Below, piece after piece: positions 1-8,495 of a stretch of DNA of 64,000 bases. The position numbers and the translations under genes are program-made. This stretch comes from a virus: IMG/VR virus record IMGVR_UViG_3300050821_000708, positions 1 to 64,000 of that record; one strand, written 5' to 3'. The notes under the pieces are model-generated. The model did no database searches. It saw nothing but the letters and a program-made list of their open reading frames with translations, and was not told the DNA's origin. The first letter of the stretch is position 1; each line of letters starts with the position of its first letter.

Positions 1-675
1 GAAGGTCTGGTTGGTCCCGCCGCCATTGCGGGTGAACGTGGCGAGTGAACTTCCCTCTTGGGTCGTGCTCGCACCGAGAGCGAAGACTCGATCCGTGGTG
101 GTCGGCCCAAGGTGGTAAGCGCCTCGGACAGTGGGACCGTTCGGAGTGATGGCGACACCTGTGTCGAAATGCACCAGCGCCCAGTCGCTCGGGTAGACAG
201 GGAAGGACCCACCCGTCCACTCAGCGATGCTCACACCACCCGCTCCTTGACCCCCGAGCGATACCCCGATGTCAGCGCCGTATTCGATCCACACATCTCC
301 GGAGTTCGCCGGGATCATGATGCAGCAGCCGGGGATGACGGTGCCGCCCGTGGGGGCTGTCGTGTTGATGCCAGAGATGTTCTCGGCGTAGGCCAGTGGG
401 CCAGCCGATCCTGCCGCTGCGATAGCGGCTGCCATAGCGGCCTCGGCTGCCTCAGCGCGAGCCGTCTCATTGGCGATGGCAGTCGCGTTGGTTCCCTCGG
501 CTGCCTCAGCACGAGTCGTCTCAGCCGCTACCGCTGCCGAGATGGCCGAAGCGCGAGCGGTTGCCTCAGCCGTGATGGCATCCGCGTTGGACTGGTCGGC
601 GGTGTCAATGTAGGTCTTGAGTTCGTCGTCCCAGAAGTCCGGCCCTTGCTGACCCCGGCTCGGCCACGTTGCCAT
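1..675 (-). CDS. tail fibre / minor tail protein (3' end cut by window edge)
   Basis: Seen: 225 codons open to the left edge, with ATG at 675 preceded by AGGAG at good spacing. After a short N-terminus (MATWPSRGQQ), residues about 24-90 are an Ala/Glu/Thr-rich heptad-like stretch expected to form a trimeric coiled coil. A Gly/Ser/Thr-rich beta region follows. Known: this layout is common in virion-attached fibres. It is the last gene of the leftward block before the edge. No receptor-binding domain can be named, and the C-terminus is outside the window. Confidence 0.75.
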   Translation of the reverse strand, partial: MATWPSRGQQGPDFWDDELKTYIDTADQSNADAITAEATARASAISAAVAAETTRAEAAEGTNATAIANETARAEAAEAAMAAAIAAAGSAGPLAYAENISGINTTAPTGGTVIPGCCIMIPANSGDVWIEYGADIGVSLGGQGAGGVSIAEWTGGSFPVYPSDWALVHFDTGVAITPNGPTVRGAYHLGPTTTDRVFALGASTTQEGSSLATFTRNGGGTNQTF

Positions 676-691
676 CTGGTGCTCCTGTCAG

Positions 692-703
692 GTTTCTGGA
701 AAC
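692..703 (+). repeat. GTTTC-N2-GAAAC site 1
   Basis: GTTTCTGGAAAC. Intergenic, just upstream of the fibre gene starting at 675 and just beyond the terminator hairpin at 705-740. Confidence 0.9.
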
Positions 704-704
704 A

Positions 705-740
705 GAATACCCGGCCCCGAGGATGTGGGGCCGGGTATTC
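705..740 (-). terminator. intrinsic-type terminator hairpin
   Basis: A perfect 14-bp GC-rich inverted repeat (705-718 with 727-740) closes an 8-nt loop directly after the stop of the tail-tube-like gene. A short T-rich run follows on the minus strand, merging with repeat site 1. It probably ends or attenuates late transcription before the fibre gene. Confidence 0.8.
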
Positions 741-749
741 GTTGGCGGA

Positions 750-1442
750 TCAGACCGACGCGAGTGCGAACGCCCCGCAGGAGGCCTCGGGCGGGTCGAG
801 AGCGACCATCACGCTACGGAAGTGCGTGTTCACCGCGAGTGCGGTGTGCAACGGAGCCGGGTTGCCCGAGATGTCTCGGTCAACGTCGAACGGGCCGACG
901 CCCCAGCCGTTGCCGTCACGCGTCTGGGACGACATGATCGTGAAGGTGACCGCTCCGTTGGAGAAGTCGAAGCCCGACAGACGCCCGCCCTTGAGGAACG
1001 GGAAGACCGTGTAGCCCCACTTGCGGTGGCCGGACGGGTCACACGCGCTCTGCGCGAGACGCGACCAGACCTCCAGCGAGAAGCCGAACGAGTCGAGGTC
1101 GATGCCGGTGTTGGCATCGAAGCCAACGACATCGCCCGCCGCGTTCTTGACGACCGGCTGGCCGGTGAACAGCGAGATCAGGTCCGGGTCCACGCCACAA
1201 AGCGCGGTCTCGGCGGTGTAGCCGACGACCTGATCGAAGGCCGGGTCGTACACGCAAATCTCGTCCGCGAAGTTGCGCTCCACGACGGTCGTACCGTTCT
1301 CGGTGACCTCCGCGATCTTCACCGACGAGATGCGCTTGGAGACCACGACGGCAGATGCGCCGGGGTCCGGGTTGCCGCAGGCGTCCAACTTGGTCACACG
1401 AATGACCGAGCCGCGTACGGGGGCGTAACACTGAGTGCCCAT
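750..1442 (-). CDS. major tail (tube)-like protein, paralogue of the gene at 5447-6373
   Basis: Seen: 230 aa beginning MGTQCYAPVRGSVIRV, with ATG at 1442 and a very strong AAGGAGGA Shine-Dalgarno. An in-frame upstream extension has no ribosome binding site. Shared with the paralogue are LCGVDPDLIS, TGQPVV and a YGYT/WGYT-FP-L-GGR block. I recall similar proteins labelled major tail protein in actinophages, so a tail-tube subunit is the best call, though a capsid-associated role is not excluded. A strong terminator follows, which suits an abundantly made subunit. Its GDVVGF segment aligns with the GDVSGN segment of the paralogue, where a repeat site lies. Confidence 0.8.
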   Translation of the reverse strand: MGTQCYAPVRGSVIRVTKLDACGNPDPGASAVVVSKRISSVKIAEVTENGTTVVERNFADEICVYDPAFDQVVGYTAETALCGVDPDLISLFTGQPVVKNAAGDVVGFDANTGIDLDSFGFSLEVWSRLAQSACDPSGHRKWGYTVFPFLKGGRLSGFDFSNGAVTFTIMSSQTRDGNGWGVGPFDVDRDISGNPAPLHTALAVNTHFRSVMVALDPPEASCGAFALASV

Positions 1443-1446
1443 GTGC

Positions 1447-1713
1447 TCACTCCTCCTTGGAGTTCTTCTTCGCGGCCCGGTTGCCGGAAGTCTTGGTCGC
1501 CCGTGAGGGCTTGCTGGTCTTCTCGGTGTCGAGAATACCCGCCAGTTCGGGCGAGATGTAGAAACCACCCCGCACGGCCTTGACGCTGCGATGGCTCAAG
1601 CCGAACTCAGACATCGTGCCGCAGAGCAGCACCGCCGTGTCCATGCGGCTCTCGCCGTTGGGAACGAAGACCATGTCCCCATACGTCGCTGGAAGTCGAG
1701 TGCGTGCGGTCAC
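1447..1713 (-). CDS. small structural-region protein, unknown
   Basis: Seen: 88 aa, GTG start overlapping the upstream stop (GTGA), ending 4 nt before the next start. The N-terminal 60 residues look like a compact fold, and the C-terminus is Lys/Arg/Ser-rich (about residues 65-88). It lies between the 283-aa structural protein and the tail-tube-like gene, so a virion role is likely. No family recognised. Confidence 0.75.
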   Translation of the reverse strand: MTARTRLPATYGDMVFVPNGESRMDTAVLLCGTMSEFGLSHRSVKAVRGGFYISPELAGILDTEKTSKPSRATKTSGNRAAKKNSKEE

Positions 1714-2561
1714 GAAGCCACACCGTCCGTGAACGTGCTGCCCGTGGCCTCGACGTTGACCTTGGCCACTGGACCCTGCACGGCAACGCGGTACAGGCGC
1801 TCGGCAGCGGTCTGGAAGATGTTGTCCATGCCGCTGGTGCCGTCGCCCGGGATGACGTAGGTGCTGACATCCACGTCAGTGGCCTTCTCGGTGTAGACCT
1901 CACCCGTCGCGAAGATCGGGTAAGCACCCGTGAACTCGGCGCTCGTGTCGTAGCCGCCACCACAGACGATCCGGCAGCCCGAGGGGGTGTACGCCTTGCC
2001 GTCGATCCACTTGACACGCAGACCGAGCAGGGAGGCCGACATGCGCGGGAGGTGAATCGTGGGCTTGCCGACGTAGTGCATGGCCATGTAGCCCTCAAGG
2101 AAGGCCACAGCGGCTTGCAAGGAGACCGGGGTGCCTGCACCAGTGACCTCCACGACATCACCAGCGGTGAAGCGGTGAGCCAGAAGGTACTGCTCCACAG
2201 CAGAGCCAGCGTTGGAGTCGAAGACACGCTTGACTTCCTCCACCATGTCATCGTGGTCGAGACCGACGTTCATGCACTCCGCGCCCAACTGGACAGCGAA
2301 GGTCTCGGCGGTGATCCACGTGCCGTTGTGGAAGATCGGGGTGAAGACCCCGGCGCAGAAGTCCGCGAACGGGATCGGCGTCTCCGGAACGATGGAGTCG
2401 TAGGAGACCCACAGCCCCTCGTCGTTGCGCAGACCGAAGGAGGTGCTCTCCACAGCCGGGTAGTGATCGAGCACCGAGGATCCCAGCGGATCAACAGCGG
2501 GACGCTTGACCTCAATGGCGCGGAAGATGTCTACTCCGCCAGCCTTGGTCACAGTTGCCAT
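1710..2561 (-). CDS. probable virion structural protein
   Basis: Seen: 283 aa starting MATVTKAGGVDIFRAI, with ATG at 2561 behind a GAGGAG ribosome binding site. It is acidic, mixed alpha/beta, with no membrane segment or signal. It directly follows the major capsid gene in transcription order and overlaps the next gene by 4 nt. It resembles proteins I have seen encoded next to the capsid gene in actinophages. Exact role (capsid-associated, connector or tube) is not resolved; structural status is inferred from position. Confidence 0.75.
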   Translation of the reverse strand: MATVTKAGGVDIFRAIEVKRPAVDPLGSSVLDHYPAVESTSFGLRNDEGLWVSYDSIVPETPIPFADFCAGVFTPIFHNGTWITAETFAVQLGAECMNVGLDHDDMVEEVKRVFDSNAGSAVEQYLLAHRFTAGDVVEVTGAGTPVSLQAAVAFLEGYMAMHYVGKPTIHLPRMSASLLGLRVKWIDGKAYTPSGCRIVCGGGYDTSAEFTGAYPIFATGEVYTEKATDVDVSTYVIPGDGTSGMDNIFQTAAERLYRVAVQGPVAKVNVEATGSTFTDGVAS

Positions 2562-2600
2562 CTTCTATCTCCTCTAGTCCCTGTGTCGTACTAGTTCAAA

Positions 2601-2634
2601 GGGAGCCGGTCCCAGTTTCCAGAAACCGGCTCCC
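2601..2634. other. hairpin enclosing a GTTTC-N2-GAAAC site
   Basis: A 10-bp GC-rich inverted repeat (2601-2610 with 2625-2634) has the 12-bp site in its loop. It sits between the capsid gene and the next gene. On the minus strand it may attenuate or terminate transcripts; there is no long T tract. Confidence 0.65.
2615..2626 (+). repeat. GTTTC-N2-GAAAC site 2
   Basis: GTTTCCAGAAAC, intergenic, in the loop of the hairpin between the capsid gene and the next late gene. Confidence 0.9.
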
Positions 2635-2640
2635 AATGGA

Positions 2641-4377
2641 TCAGAACGAACCGTTCGCGTGCCAGTCACCGATGCCCGTGAGGTCCATCGCGCCGACCTG
2701 ACCAGCGGTGTTGACCGGGATGTTGACCTTCTCGATGGAGAAGCCCGCCTTGGCGACAAGGAGGCCCTGTTCGAAGAAGACGCCGGTGTACTCGTTGATC
2801 GACAGCGAAGCCGCGTCGTACACGGTCGAGATGTTGACGACGTCCTCGACAGCCTTGACCACGGCACCAGCCGGGTAGATCAGGGCCTCGAAAACACCCG
2901 GCAGGATCGCGTCCACACCAGTCAGTTCCTGCCAGTCCGCCACGTACTCGACGTTGAGACGACGGTCCACGAAGTGCTGGGCGATCTGCGCGTCGGACAC
3001 CGAGTCCAGAGCAGCCCCGTTGCGGCGGCTCATGTCGGCCCGGAAGACCTCCTTGACCCACTCCGGCAACTTGACCTCAAGCACGGTGTTGACACCGATG
3101 CTCCACTTGCGGCGCTCCTTGAGGGCGATGATGCTGAGCGCCTCAAGGGTGTCGGTGAACGACGGGCCGTAGCCGTTGAAGACCACCGGGTCGGCCAGCG
3201 CCACGATGTCGCTGATGATCCGCGCGTTGACCTTGTGGGCGTAGAGCACACCAGCGAAGCGCAGAGCGTCGGTGATGAGTTCCGGGTACGCCTTCTGCGT
3301 CAGGAACGGGATCTTGTAGCAGTAGCCGATGGCGTCGAGGCGGTGGTCCACGAAGTCCGGGCAGACGATGGTCTCGCAGGTCTTGACCTGACCAGCCTCG
3401 GCCTGAGCCTCCGTCTGGACGAAGCCAAAGTCATCGAGGGCCGTACCCTGCGAGGACCGGGCCGGACCCGTGGTGAGCAGTACGCCACCACGCGGGGCGC
3501 TGATCTCCGGGACGGTGATGAGACCGTCCACGACGTAGCCCGCGAGGAACGAGTAGACCGGCTCGGACGGGGCGCACCAACCAGCGGCGGTCAGAACCTC
3601 GGCGTCGTAGGTACGACGGGCGGTCTGGAGCGCGGCGTAGTCGTTGCCCGTGGACGCGACGAGCGCCTGCTCGAAATTCAGGTTGGCCTGAGCCACACCG
3701 AACTTGTGGAGCACCTCGTCGTTGCCCGTCTGCTTGCGAACAGCCATGGCCGCGCGCTCGTTGAACGGGTTGAAGCCCTTGACCCGGTTGCGCATGGCCA
3801 GCGCGAGGGCGTCGTAGCCCTCCATCTGCGCTCCCGTGGCGAAGCCCGGTACGTCTGCCGCTGCGGTGATGGTCACCGGCTGAACAGCCTTGACCGCCGG
3901 ACGGGCAACCTTGCGAGCGACCGCCTTCGCGGGGTTGATCTTCTGCGAACCACGCGCAGATGCGGTCACGGTGGCCTCCTCAGTGGCCTCGATTGCGGTC
4001 TCCTCGGCGGCTGCCTCGGTCGTCTCAGCCGCTGCCTCGACAGCGGCGTCTTCGGTCTCCTCCGACTCCTCGGAGGCTTCCTCGGTCTCGTCGGTCTCCT
4101 CGGAGGCCTCTTCGGTCTCCTCGGCGGCAGCATCAGCGCCACCAGCGGTGAACGACTCGCGAGCGGCGGCGAAGTCCTGACCGGCCTTGTCGGCGGTGGC
4201 CTTGCGGGCTGCCTGCTCGGTTTCGATGTCGCGGATGCTGGCGACGAGGGTCTGTGCCTCGTTGGCCTGATCCACGGTCACCTCGCTCGGGTCGAGAGCG
4301 AAAAGGGTCTTGGCCTTCTCGTTCGCCTCGGTGAGTGCGGTGGCGAGTTCCTCGTTGGAGAGGCTCTGGATGTCCAT
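2641..4377 (-). CDS. major capsid protein with N-terminal scaffold-like domain
   Basis: Seen: 578 aa from ATG at 4377 (MDIQSLSNEEL) with an AAGGAG ribosome binding site; an upstream in-frame extension lacks one. Residues 1-70 are helical, about 75-145 are a Glu/Thr/Ala-rich acidic linker, about 150-180 are basic and Ala/Lys-rich, and the rest is the capsid domain ending in a VVKAVEDVVNISTVYDA-type segment typical of HK97-fold capsids. Known: such N-terminal parts act as delta/scaffold domains, removed by the prohead protease (here probably the gene at 9932-12214). It is the largest high-expression candidate of the late block. Confidence 0.92.
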   Translation of the reverse strand: MDIQSLSNEELATALTEANEKAKTLFALDPSEVTVDQANEAQTLVASIRDIETEQAARKATADKAGQDFAAARESFTAGGADAAAEETEEASEETDETEEASEESEETEDAAVEAAAETTEAAAEETAIEATEEATVTASARGSQKINPAKAVARKVARPAVKAVQPVTITAAADVPGFATGAQMEGYDALALAMRNRVKGFNPFNERAAMAVRKQTGNDEVLHKFGVAQANLNFEQALVASTGNDYAALQTARRTYDAEVLTAAGWCAPSEPVYSFLAGYVVDGLITVPEISAPRGGVLLTTGPARSSQGTALDDFGFVQTEAQAEAGQVKTCETIVCPDFVDHRLDAIGYCYKIPFLTQKAYPELITDALRFAGVLYAHKVNARIISDIVALADPVVFNGYGPSFTDTLEALSIIALKERRKWSIGVNTVLEVKLPEWVKEVFRADMSRRNGAALDSVSDAQIAQHFVDRRLNVEYVADWQELTGVDAILPGVFEALIYPAGAVVKAVEDVVNISTVYDAASLSINEYTGVFFEQGLLVAKAGFSIEKVNIPVNTAGQVGAMDLTGIGDWHANGSF

Positions 4378-4488
4378 TGGGTGCTCCTTCTGACCTGTAG
4401 TGGACGGATCGTACGTACGCCTGCACGTACGGAACGGCTCTGGGTCGAAGGCACCTTGGCTACTTCTTCGGAGCGAAGATATCACATG

Positions 4489-4500
4489 GTTTCTGGAAAC
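4489..4500 (+). repeat. GTTTC-N2-GAAAC site 3
   Basis: GTTTCTGGAAAC, intergenic, 112 nt upstream of the major capsid start and 6 nt beyond the stop of the collar-domain fibre gene. Confidence 0.9.
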
Positions 4501-4505
4501 CGCTA

Positions 4506-5447
4506 CTAAACCGCTCGAATGATGAAGTTCAGCCCCAGATACGGGGGGAGTTCATTGAACGGGTTCGCGGCCCCTGTGCTACCAGACGGTCCTGTGAACG
4601 CTGGCACGTCGATGGAGTGAGCGTGAGCGCCTCCAGCGGTGCCACCCGAGGACGACACTGCCCCAGTCCCAGCGGCGTTCAGGTTCACGCCCGAGTCACC
4701 CTCGTTCGGGGAACGGTTGAGAGTATGGGAGTGAGTTCCACCAGATGCGGTGTTGAACGAAGCGTGGTCGTGGTCGATGGCATGGGTGTGGCCGACCAAC
4801 TCACCAGCGGTCATCGTGTGGGTCTCCTCACCACCCGTCTGCGCAAGCGTGTGGGAGGTCGCACCCGGCGCTCCAGTAGCCACACCGACACCGAGCGGTA
4901 CGCGACCACCCATGTTCGGCAGGTTGAAGTGGGTGCCGTCCACGCTTCCAAAGGACGTACCGATGGCAGCGAACAACCCCGGGTAGGAAGCGCGGACCAG
5001 AGACGAACCATCACAGAACGCCCAGCCAGTGGGAGGCGTCGATCCGGCGTAGGGAAGGACCACACCTACCGGAGTGCCCACCATGCCCAGAGCGGCCTGC
5101 ACGAAGGCTGTGGTGGCCAGTGACTGGTCGTTGTCACCCGGGGCTGGCGTCGGCGCTGTCGGATTCCCAGTGAATGCGGGGCTGGCCAGCGGAGCCTTGA
5201 GTAGCAGAGCATTCGCCGTCGCCGTGCTGATCGGCTTGTTGAGGTCCGAGGTGTTGTCCACGTTCCCCAGACCCACGTCAGCCTTGGTGAACACGTTGTC
5301 GTAGGGCAGCGTGTTCCACGGAGTCACACCGTCGCCGGTCTTCTCCTTGCGCGTGTTGGTCTCGTAGCCCTTCTCGCCCAACTGGAGGACAGGGTTGTCT
5401 GCTGTCCAGTTGGCCGAGGTGTTGCGACGCGTCCTGATGTGAGTCAC
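4506..5447 (-). CDS. tail fibre with phage tail collar domain
   Basis: Seen: 313 aa. GTG at 5447 is chosen because GGAGGG lies 8 nt upstream; the GTG nine bases earlier sits on top of that motif. The N-terminal 60 residues look virion-attached, followed by a repetitive KPIS-TATANALLLKA/FTGNPTAPTP linker of the type found in fibres. A collar domain of the Phage_Collar/Mdp family starts near residue 135 (GWAFCDGSSL, FNLPNMGGRVPLGVG) and ends with a typical NPFNELPPYLGLNFIIRA. A His-rich stretch (GHTHAIDHDHA) may bind metal. Likely role: host recognition or fibre trimerisation. Confidence 0.88.
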   Translation of the reverse strand: MTHIRTRRNTSANWTADNPVLQLGEKGYETNTRKEKTGDGVTPWNTLPYDNVFTKADVGLGNVDNTSDLNKPISTATANALLLKAPLASPAFTGNPTAPTPAPGDNDQSLATTAFVQAALGMVGTPVGVVLPYAGSTPPTGWAFCDGSSLVRASYPGLFAAIGTSFGSVDGTHFNLPNMGGRVPLGVGVATGAPGATSHTLAQTGGEETHTMTAGELVGHTHAIDHDHASFNTASGGTHSHTLNRSPNEGDSGVNLNAAGTGAVSSSGGTAGGAHAHSIDVPAFTGPSGSTGAANPFNELPPYLGLNFIIRAV

Positions 5448-6373
5448 TAGGACCACCCTCCGTCTACTCCGTCATCGCTGGTGTACGACGAAGACCCGCC
5501 GTCAACAACATCCACGCTGGTGTACGACGAAGACCCGCCGTCGATCGAATCGTACAAGGCTTGAGCGCCACACTGGGGAACTGGGGCACTGTCCAGTAGG
5601 AAGGTGGTCCAGTGGGTGTGCGAGCCAATGGGCTTGCCCAGCCGTGGGTAGATGGGATCAACTGGCGTCGGCGTGCCACCGAACGGGGACGACCCGAAGG
5701 GATCGACACCGAAGCCCAACCCAACCGGACCAGTTGGTGTGACAACCCGAGCCAAGCAGGCGTTGACAGCCGACTCATCCCAGCCACTCTCATCCCACCC
5801 GGACATGTCCCAGCCATCGCCAGACCAGCGCAGCGAGTACGGACCGTAGCCCCAGCGGCTCATACGGTAAGTCTTGGCCGCGCCCACTGTGAGATCCACA
5901 CCCGTGTTGGTGTAGTTGAGGCTACTCATCCGACCGCCCCGCAGACGAGGGAACAGCGTGTAGCCGTACTGGTAGCCATCGACCGGAACATCCAACTTCG
6001 ACCATATCTCCATGGCGAAGTTCGACACGGGCATCTTGGAGAGGAAGTCGTTTCCAGAAACATCTCCCGTGGCGTTCAGGACCACCGGCTGCCCGGTGAG
6101 AATCGAGATCAGATCCGGGTCCACACCACACAGGTCCAGATCAACGCCATAGCCCATGGTCCGGGGCTTGCCCCGAATGAGCACGCGGCTGAAATCGTTG
6201 TCGTTGCGAACCAACTCGTTCGACTGGTCCTCCACGATCTCGCTGATCGCAGCCTTGATGATGCCCGAGGTGACTACGACTGACCTGTCACCTTCGACCG
6301 GAGCGCCTCGGTGGTCGAGCATGGTGAACCGAGCGACCTTGCCCCGAACCATCGAGTAGCACTTGGTATCCAT
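5447..6373 (-). CDS. major tail (tube)-like protein, long paralogue
   Basis: Seen: 308 aa, ATG at 6373. Clear paralogue of the 750-1442 gene over about 230 aa (LCGVDPDLIS, TGQPVVLNATGDV, YGYTLFPRLRGGRMSS). It carries extra low-complexity insertions: a WDMSGWDESGWDES repeat around residue 190 and two near-identical DGGSSSYTS units at the C-terminus, encoded by a DNA direct repeat near 5478-5544. Repeat site 4 lies in frame as VSGN within the conserved block. It may be a second tube subunit, a decorated variant or a tail-tip subunit. Confidence 0.8.
   Translation of the reverse strand: MDTKCYSMVRGKVARFTMLDHRGAPVEGDRSVVVTSGIIKAAISEIVEDQSNELVRNDNDFSRVLIRGKPRTMGYGVDLDLCGVDPDLISILTGQPVVLNATGDVSGNDFLSKMPVSNFAMEIWSKLDVPVDGYQYGYTLFPRLRGGRMSSLNYTNTGVDLTVGAAKTYRMSRWGYGPYSLRWSGDGWDMSGWDESGWDESAVNACLARVVTPTGPVGLGFGVDPFGSSPFGGTPTPVDPIYPRLGKPIGSHTHWTTFLLDSAPVPQCGAQALYDSIDGGSSSYTSVDVVDGGSSSYTSDDGVDGGWS
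6050..6061 (+). repeat. GTTTC-N2-GAAAC site 4
   Basis: GTTTCCAGAAAC on plus; reads GTT TCT GGA AAC (VSGN) in the coding strand of the long tail-tube paralogue. The short paralogue has GTC GTT GGC TTC (VVGF) at the same place. Confidence 0.9.
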
Positions 6374-6377
6374 GGCT

Positions 6378-8495
6378 TCACGGTATCCGCTCGTTCATCG
6401 CACGAGAGACTCGACTGGCGTACTTGGCGTGCCATGTTTCCAGCCCGTGAACCGAGTCCGACTGGTAGTCGCTGGTCCCATCACCGGGCGTAGCCGTCCC
6501 AGCGGAGCCAAGGATGATCGGAAACGTTTCACTCGGAATGATCGAGATGACCCGGCCATCGGTGAACTGCGCTGCCATGGCCTTCGTGGCTGCCGAGTAC
6601 ATGGCCAGAGCCTGCCGACCGACATTCTGATATCCCGAGGTGGAGTTGGCCGGGTTGAAGGTGCTGTAGCAAGCGTCAGGGAACAGCGGAAGCGCGTTCA
6701 GCGTGATCCATGGCGGGGTGGGGTTGCGCTTGAGCCAGCAGTTGAACACCAGCCGGTCACCGGAGTTGCCGGTGTGGGTGATCACGATAGTGTTCGTGCC
6801 AGCGGGCATGCCCTCAATCGGGACGGCCATCTGGCAGAACTTGTAGATCGGGTAGGCCGTGCTGAACAGGCCTCCACCACCGGCTGTGCTGACGATCTGG
6901 TTGTGGGTGATGCCGAAGTTCGTCTTGGTGACCAGTGGTGGTGTACCGGAGATCGGGTCGTTCTTCGTGCTGTCCGTCATAAACGTCACGTTTGTCGGGT
7001 TGTAGGTCACACCGTTGACCTTGATCGAGTACGTCGCACCTACAGTGCTGTTCGCGCTGTTGTCCTCACCCACGAGGATGATGTCAAGAGCGCGCTCAGT
7101 CGTCGTGATGGTGACGGTGCTACCGGGGACGGTGCTCAACTTCGCCGTACCGACCGTGCTTGTCTGGCTACCCGGAGAGCCACTCACAGTGCCACCGTGG
7201 TAGCCGAGGCTGGTGGGTGAGGTCCACGTCCCGCCGTAGGCGAGAGAAGCGTCTCCCACGTCCTGCACCGACAGGGATCGAGCGAGCCGGATCATCGCAT
7301 CGACAGCCAGTACCGCCGACTGGCGCACACGCGCGGTTCCAGCAGCCCATGTGGCCTCGTTGAGGAAGTCGTTGCCCCAGTGGTCCATCAGCACTAGCCC
7401 CGGGGCCGTGTGAGCCGCCAGCCACGCCGACCAGTTGGGGGACTGGTTCAGGGAGAACGTGTCACCGTTGACCGCCTGTGTGGGCACGATGGGCGTTCCG
7501 TACATGGCCGAGCAGATGTCTTCGGTCCATGCGCCACACATGGCGAAGTTCATGGTCGAGGAGTTGTTGCCGTTGACCGCATTCTGGATGCGAACGTTCC
7601 ATGGCCGCTTGGTGTTGTACCCCTGATTCGCCTCAGGACGAGACACATCTGCCATCAGCGATGGGCCGTAACTCAGCACTGGAAGGCCGACCAGCGTCGA
7701 GGGAACCTTCTCCATCTCAGCCAGAACACCGGCCACCGGACCGAGCGAGAACGAGACTCCCATGCAGCGCGCGTTCTGCTGGAGTTTGAATGTCTCGTAC
7801 TGCGAGGCGACGTTCGTTCCACAGTCCCACACGCTGGCACTCATCGGGTTGTTCAGCGAGCCGTTCGCGGCCTGAATCGTCTGCCGGATCGTTGCGCCCG
7901 TCTGCACCGTGGTCAGTAGAGCAACACCCGATCCAAGCGTGGAGGCGGTACGACCAGCGGCGGCGAAGACCTTGCAGTCGTTCGGCCCGGGGATCAGGGA
8001 GGGACAGCGCATGTTCTCGCTGTTGACCTGCTCGGTGTCGATGGAGTCCCAGCAGGTAGGACGGATGGATACCTGTCCCACGTTCTGGTAGACGCCGATG
8101 ACTCCACAGGCTGCGTCGGTGGATGCACTCAGGTTGACCGTGAGGACCGCGCCGGGGTCACCGGACACCAGTCGCTTGGAGTACAGAGTCAGGACGGTGG
8201 TCTGGGAGCCATCAGTCTTGGAGCCTGCCTGACCAGTGGCAGCGCCCGAGTAGGGCGAGTCTCCGAACTTCGTCCATCCACCTGAGCCTGTGCCGGACAG
8301 GGACGACACGTTGACGCCAGCACCAGAGGTGAGGACCAGTACCGCCCAGTCTCCAATGACCGCGCCAGCGGGCACCGTGACCGTGAAAGAGCCACCAGAG
8401 GCGTTGCCGGTGCCTCCAGTAGCACCGTTGCGGTACGAGGGTCGAGTCGGGGTGGCACGCTTCTTGTAGACACTCTGGCGTAGCAGGGTGCTCAC
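6378..8495 (-). CDS. tail fibre with SGNH-hydrolase-like domain
   Basis: Seen: 705 aa, GTG start overlapping the upstream stop (GTGA). The N-terminal 230 residues are Gly/Ser/Thr-rich beta structure. From about residue 270 there is an SGNH/GDSL-like pattern: YGPSLMAD (possible nucleophile Ser), WGNDFLN (block III-like GND), and C-terminal DSVHGLETWHAKYA (Asp-x-x-His). A beta-rich domain is inserted around residues 400-600. Such domains act as esterases or depolymerases removing acyl groups from host surface glycans. The first block departs from the GDS consensus, so catalysis is inferred. Confidence 0.75.
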   Translation of the reverse strand: MSTLLRQSVYKKRATPTRPSYRNGATGGTGNASGGSFTVTVPAGAVIGDWAVLVLTSGAGVNVSSLSGTGSGGWTKFGDSPYSGAATGQAGSKTDGSQTTVLTLYSKRLVSGDPGAVLTVNLSASTDAACGVIGVYQNVGQVSIRPTCWDSIDTEQVNSENMRCPSLIPGPNDCKVFAAAGRTASTLGSGVALLTTVQTGATIRQTIQAANGSLNNPMSASVWDCGTNVASQYETFKLQQNARCMGVSFSLGPVAGVLAEMEKVPSTLVGLPVLSYGPSLMADVSRPEANQGYNTKRPWNVRIQNAVNGNNSSTMNFAMCGAWTEDICSAMYGTPIVPTQAVNGDTFSLNQSPNWSAWLAAHTAPGLVLMDHWGNDFLNEATWAAGTARVRQSAVLAVDAMIRLARSLSVQDVGDASLAYGGTWTSPTSLGYHGGTVSGSPGSQTSTVGTAKLSTVPGSTVTITTTERALDIILVGEDNSANSTVGATYSIKVNGVTYNPTNVTFMTDSTKNDPISGTPPLVTKTNFGITHNQIVSTAGGGGLFSTAYPIYKFCQMAVPIEGMPAGTNTIVITHTGNSGDRLVFNCWLKRNPTPPWITLNALPLFPDACYSTFNPANSTSGYQNVGRQALAMYSAATKAMAAQFTDGRVISIIPSETFPIILGSAGTATPGDGTSDYQSDSVHGLETWHAKYASRVSRAMNERIP

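Noticed and set aside
2659-4509. 616-codon plus-strand open frame
   Set aside because: Antisense to the major capsid gene, low-complexity translation, no ribosome binding site; a GC-rich shadow.
6436-6447. GTTTCCAGCCCG near-match
   Set aside because: Only the left half-site matches.
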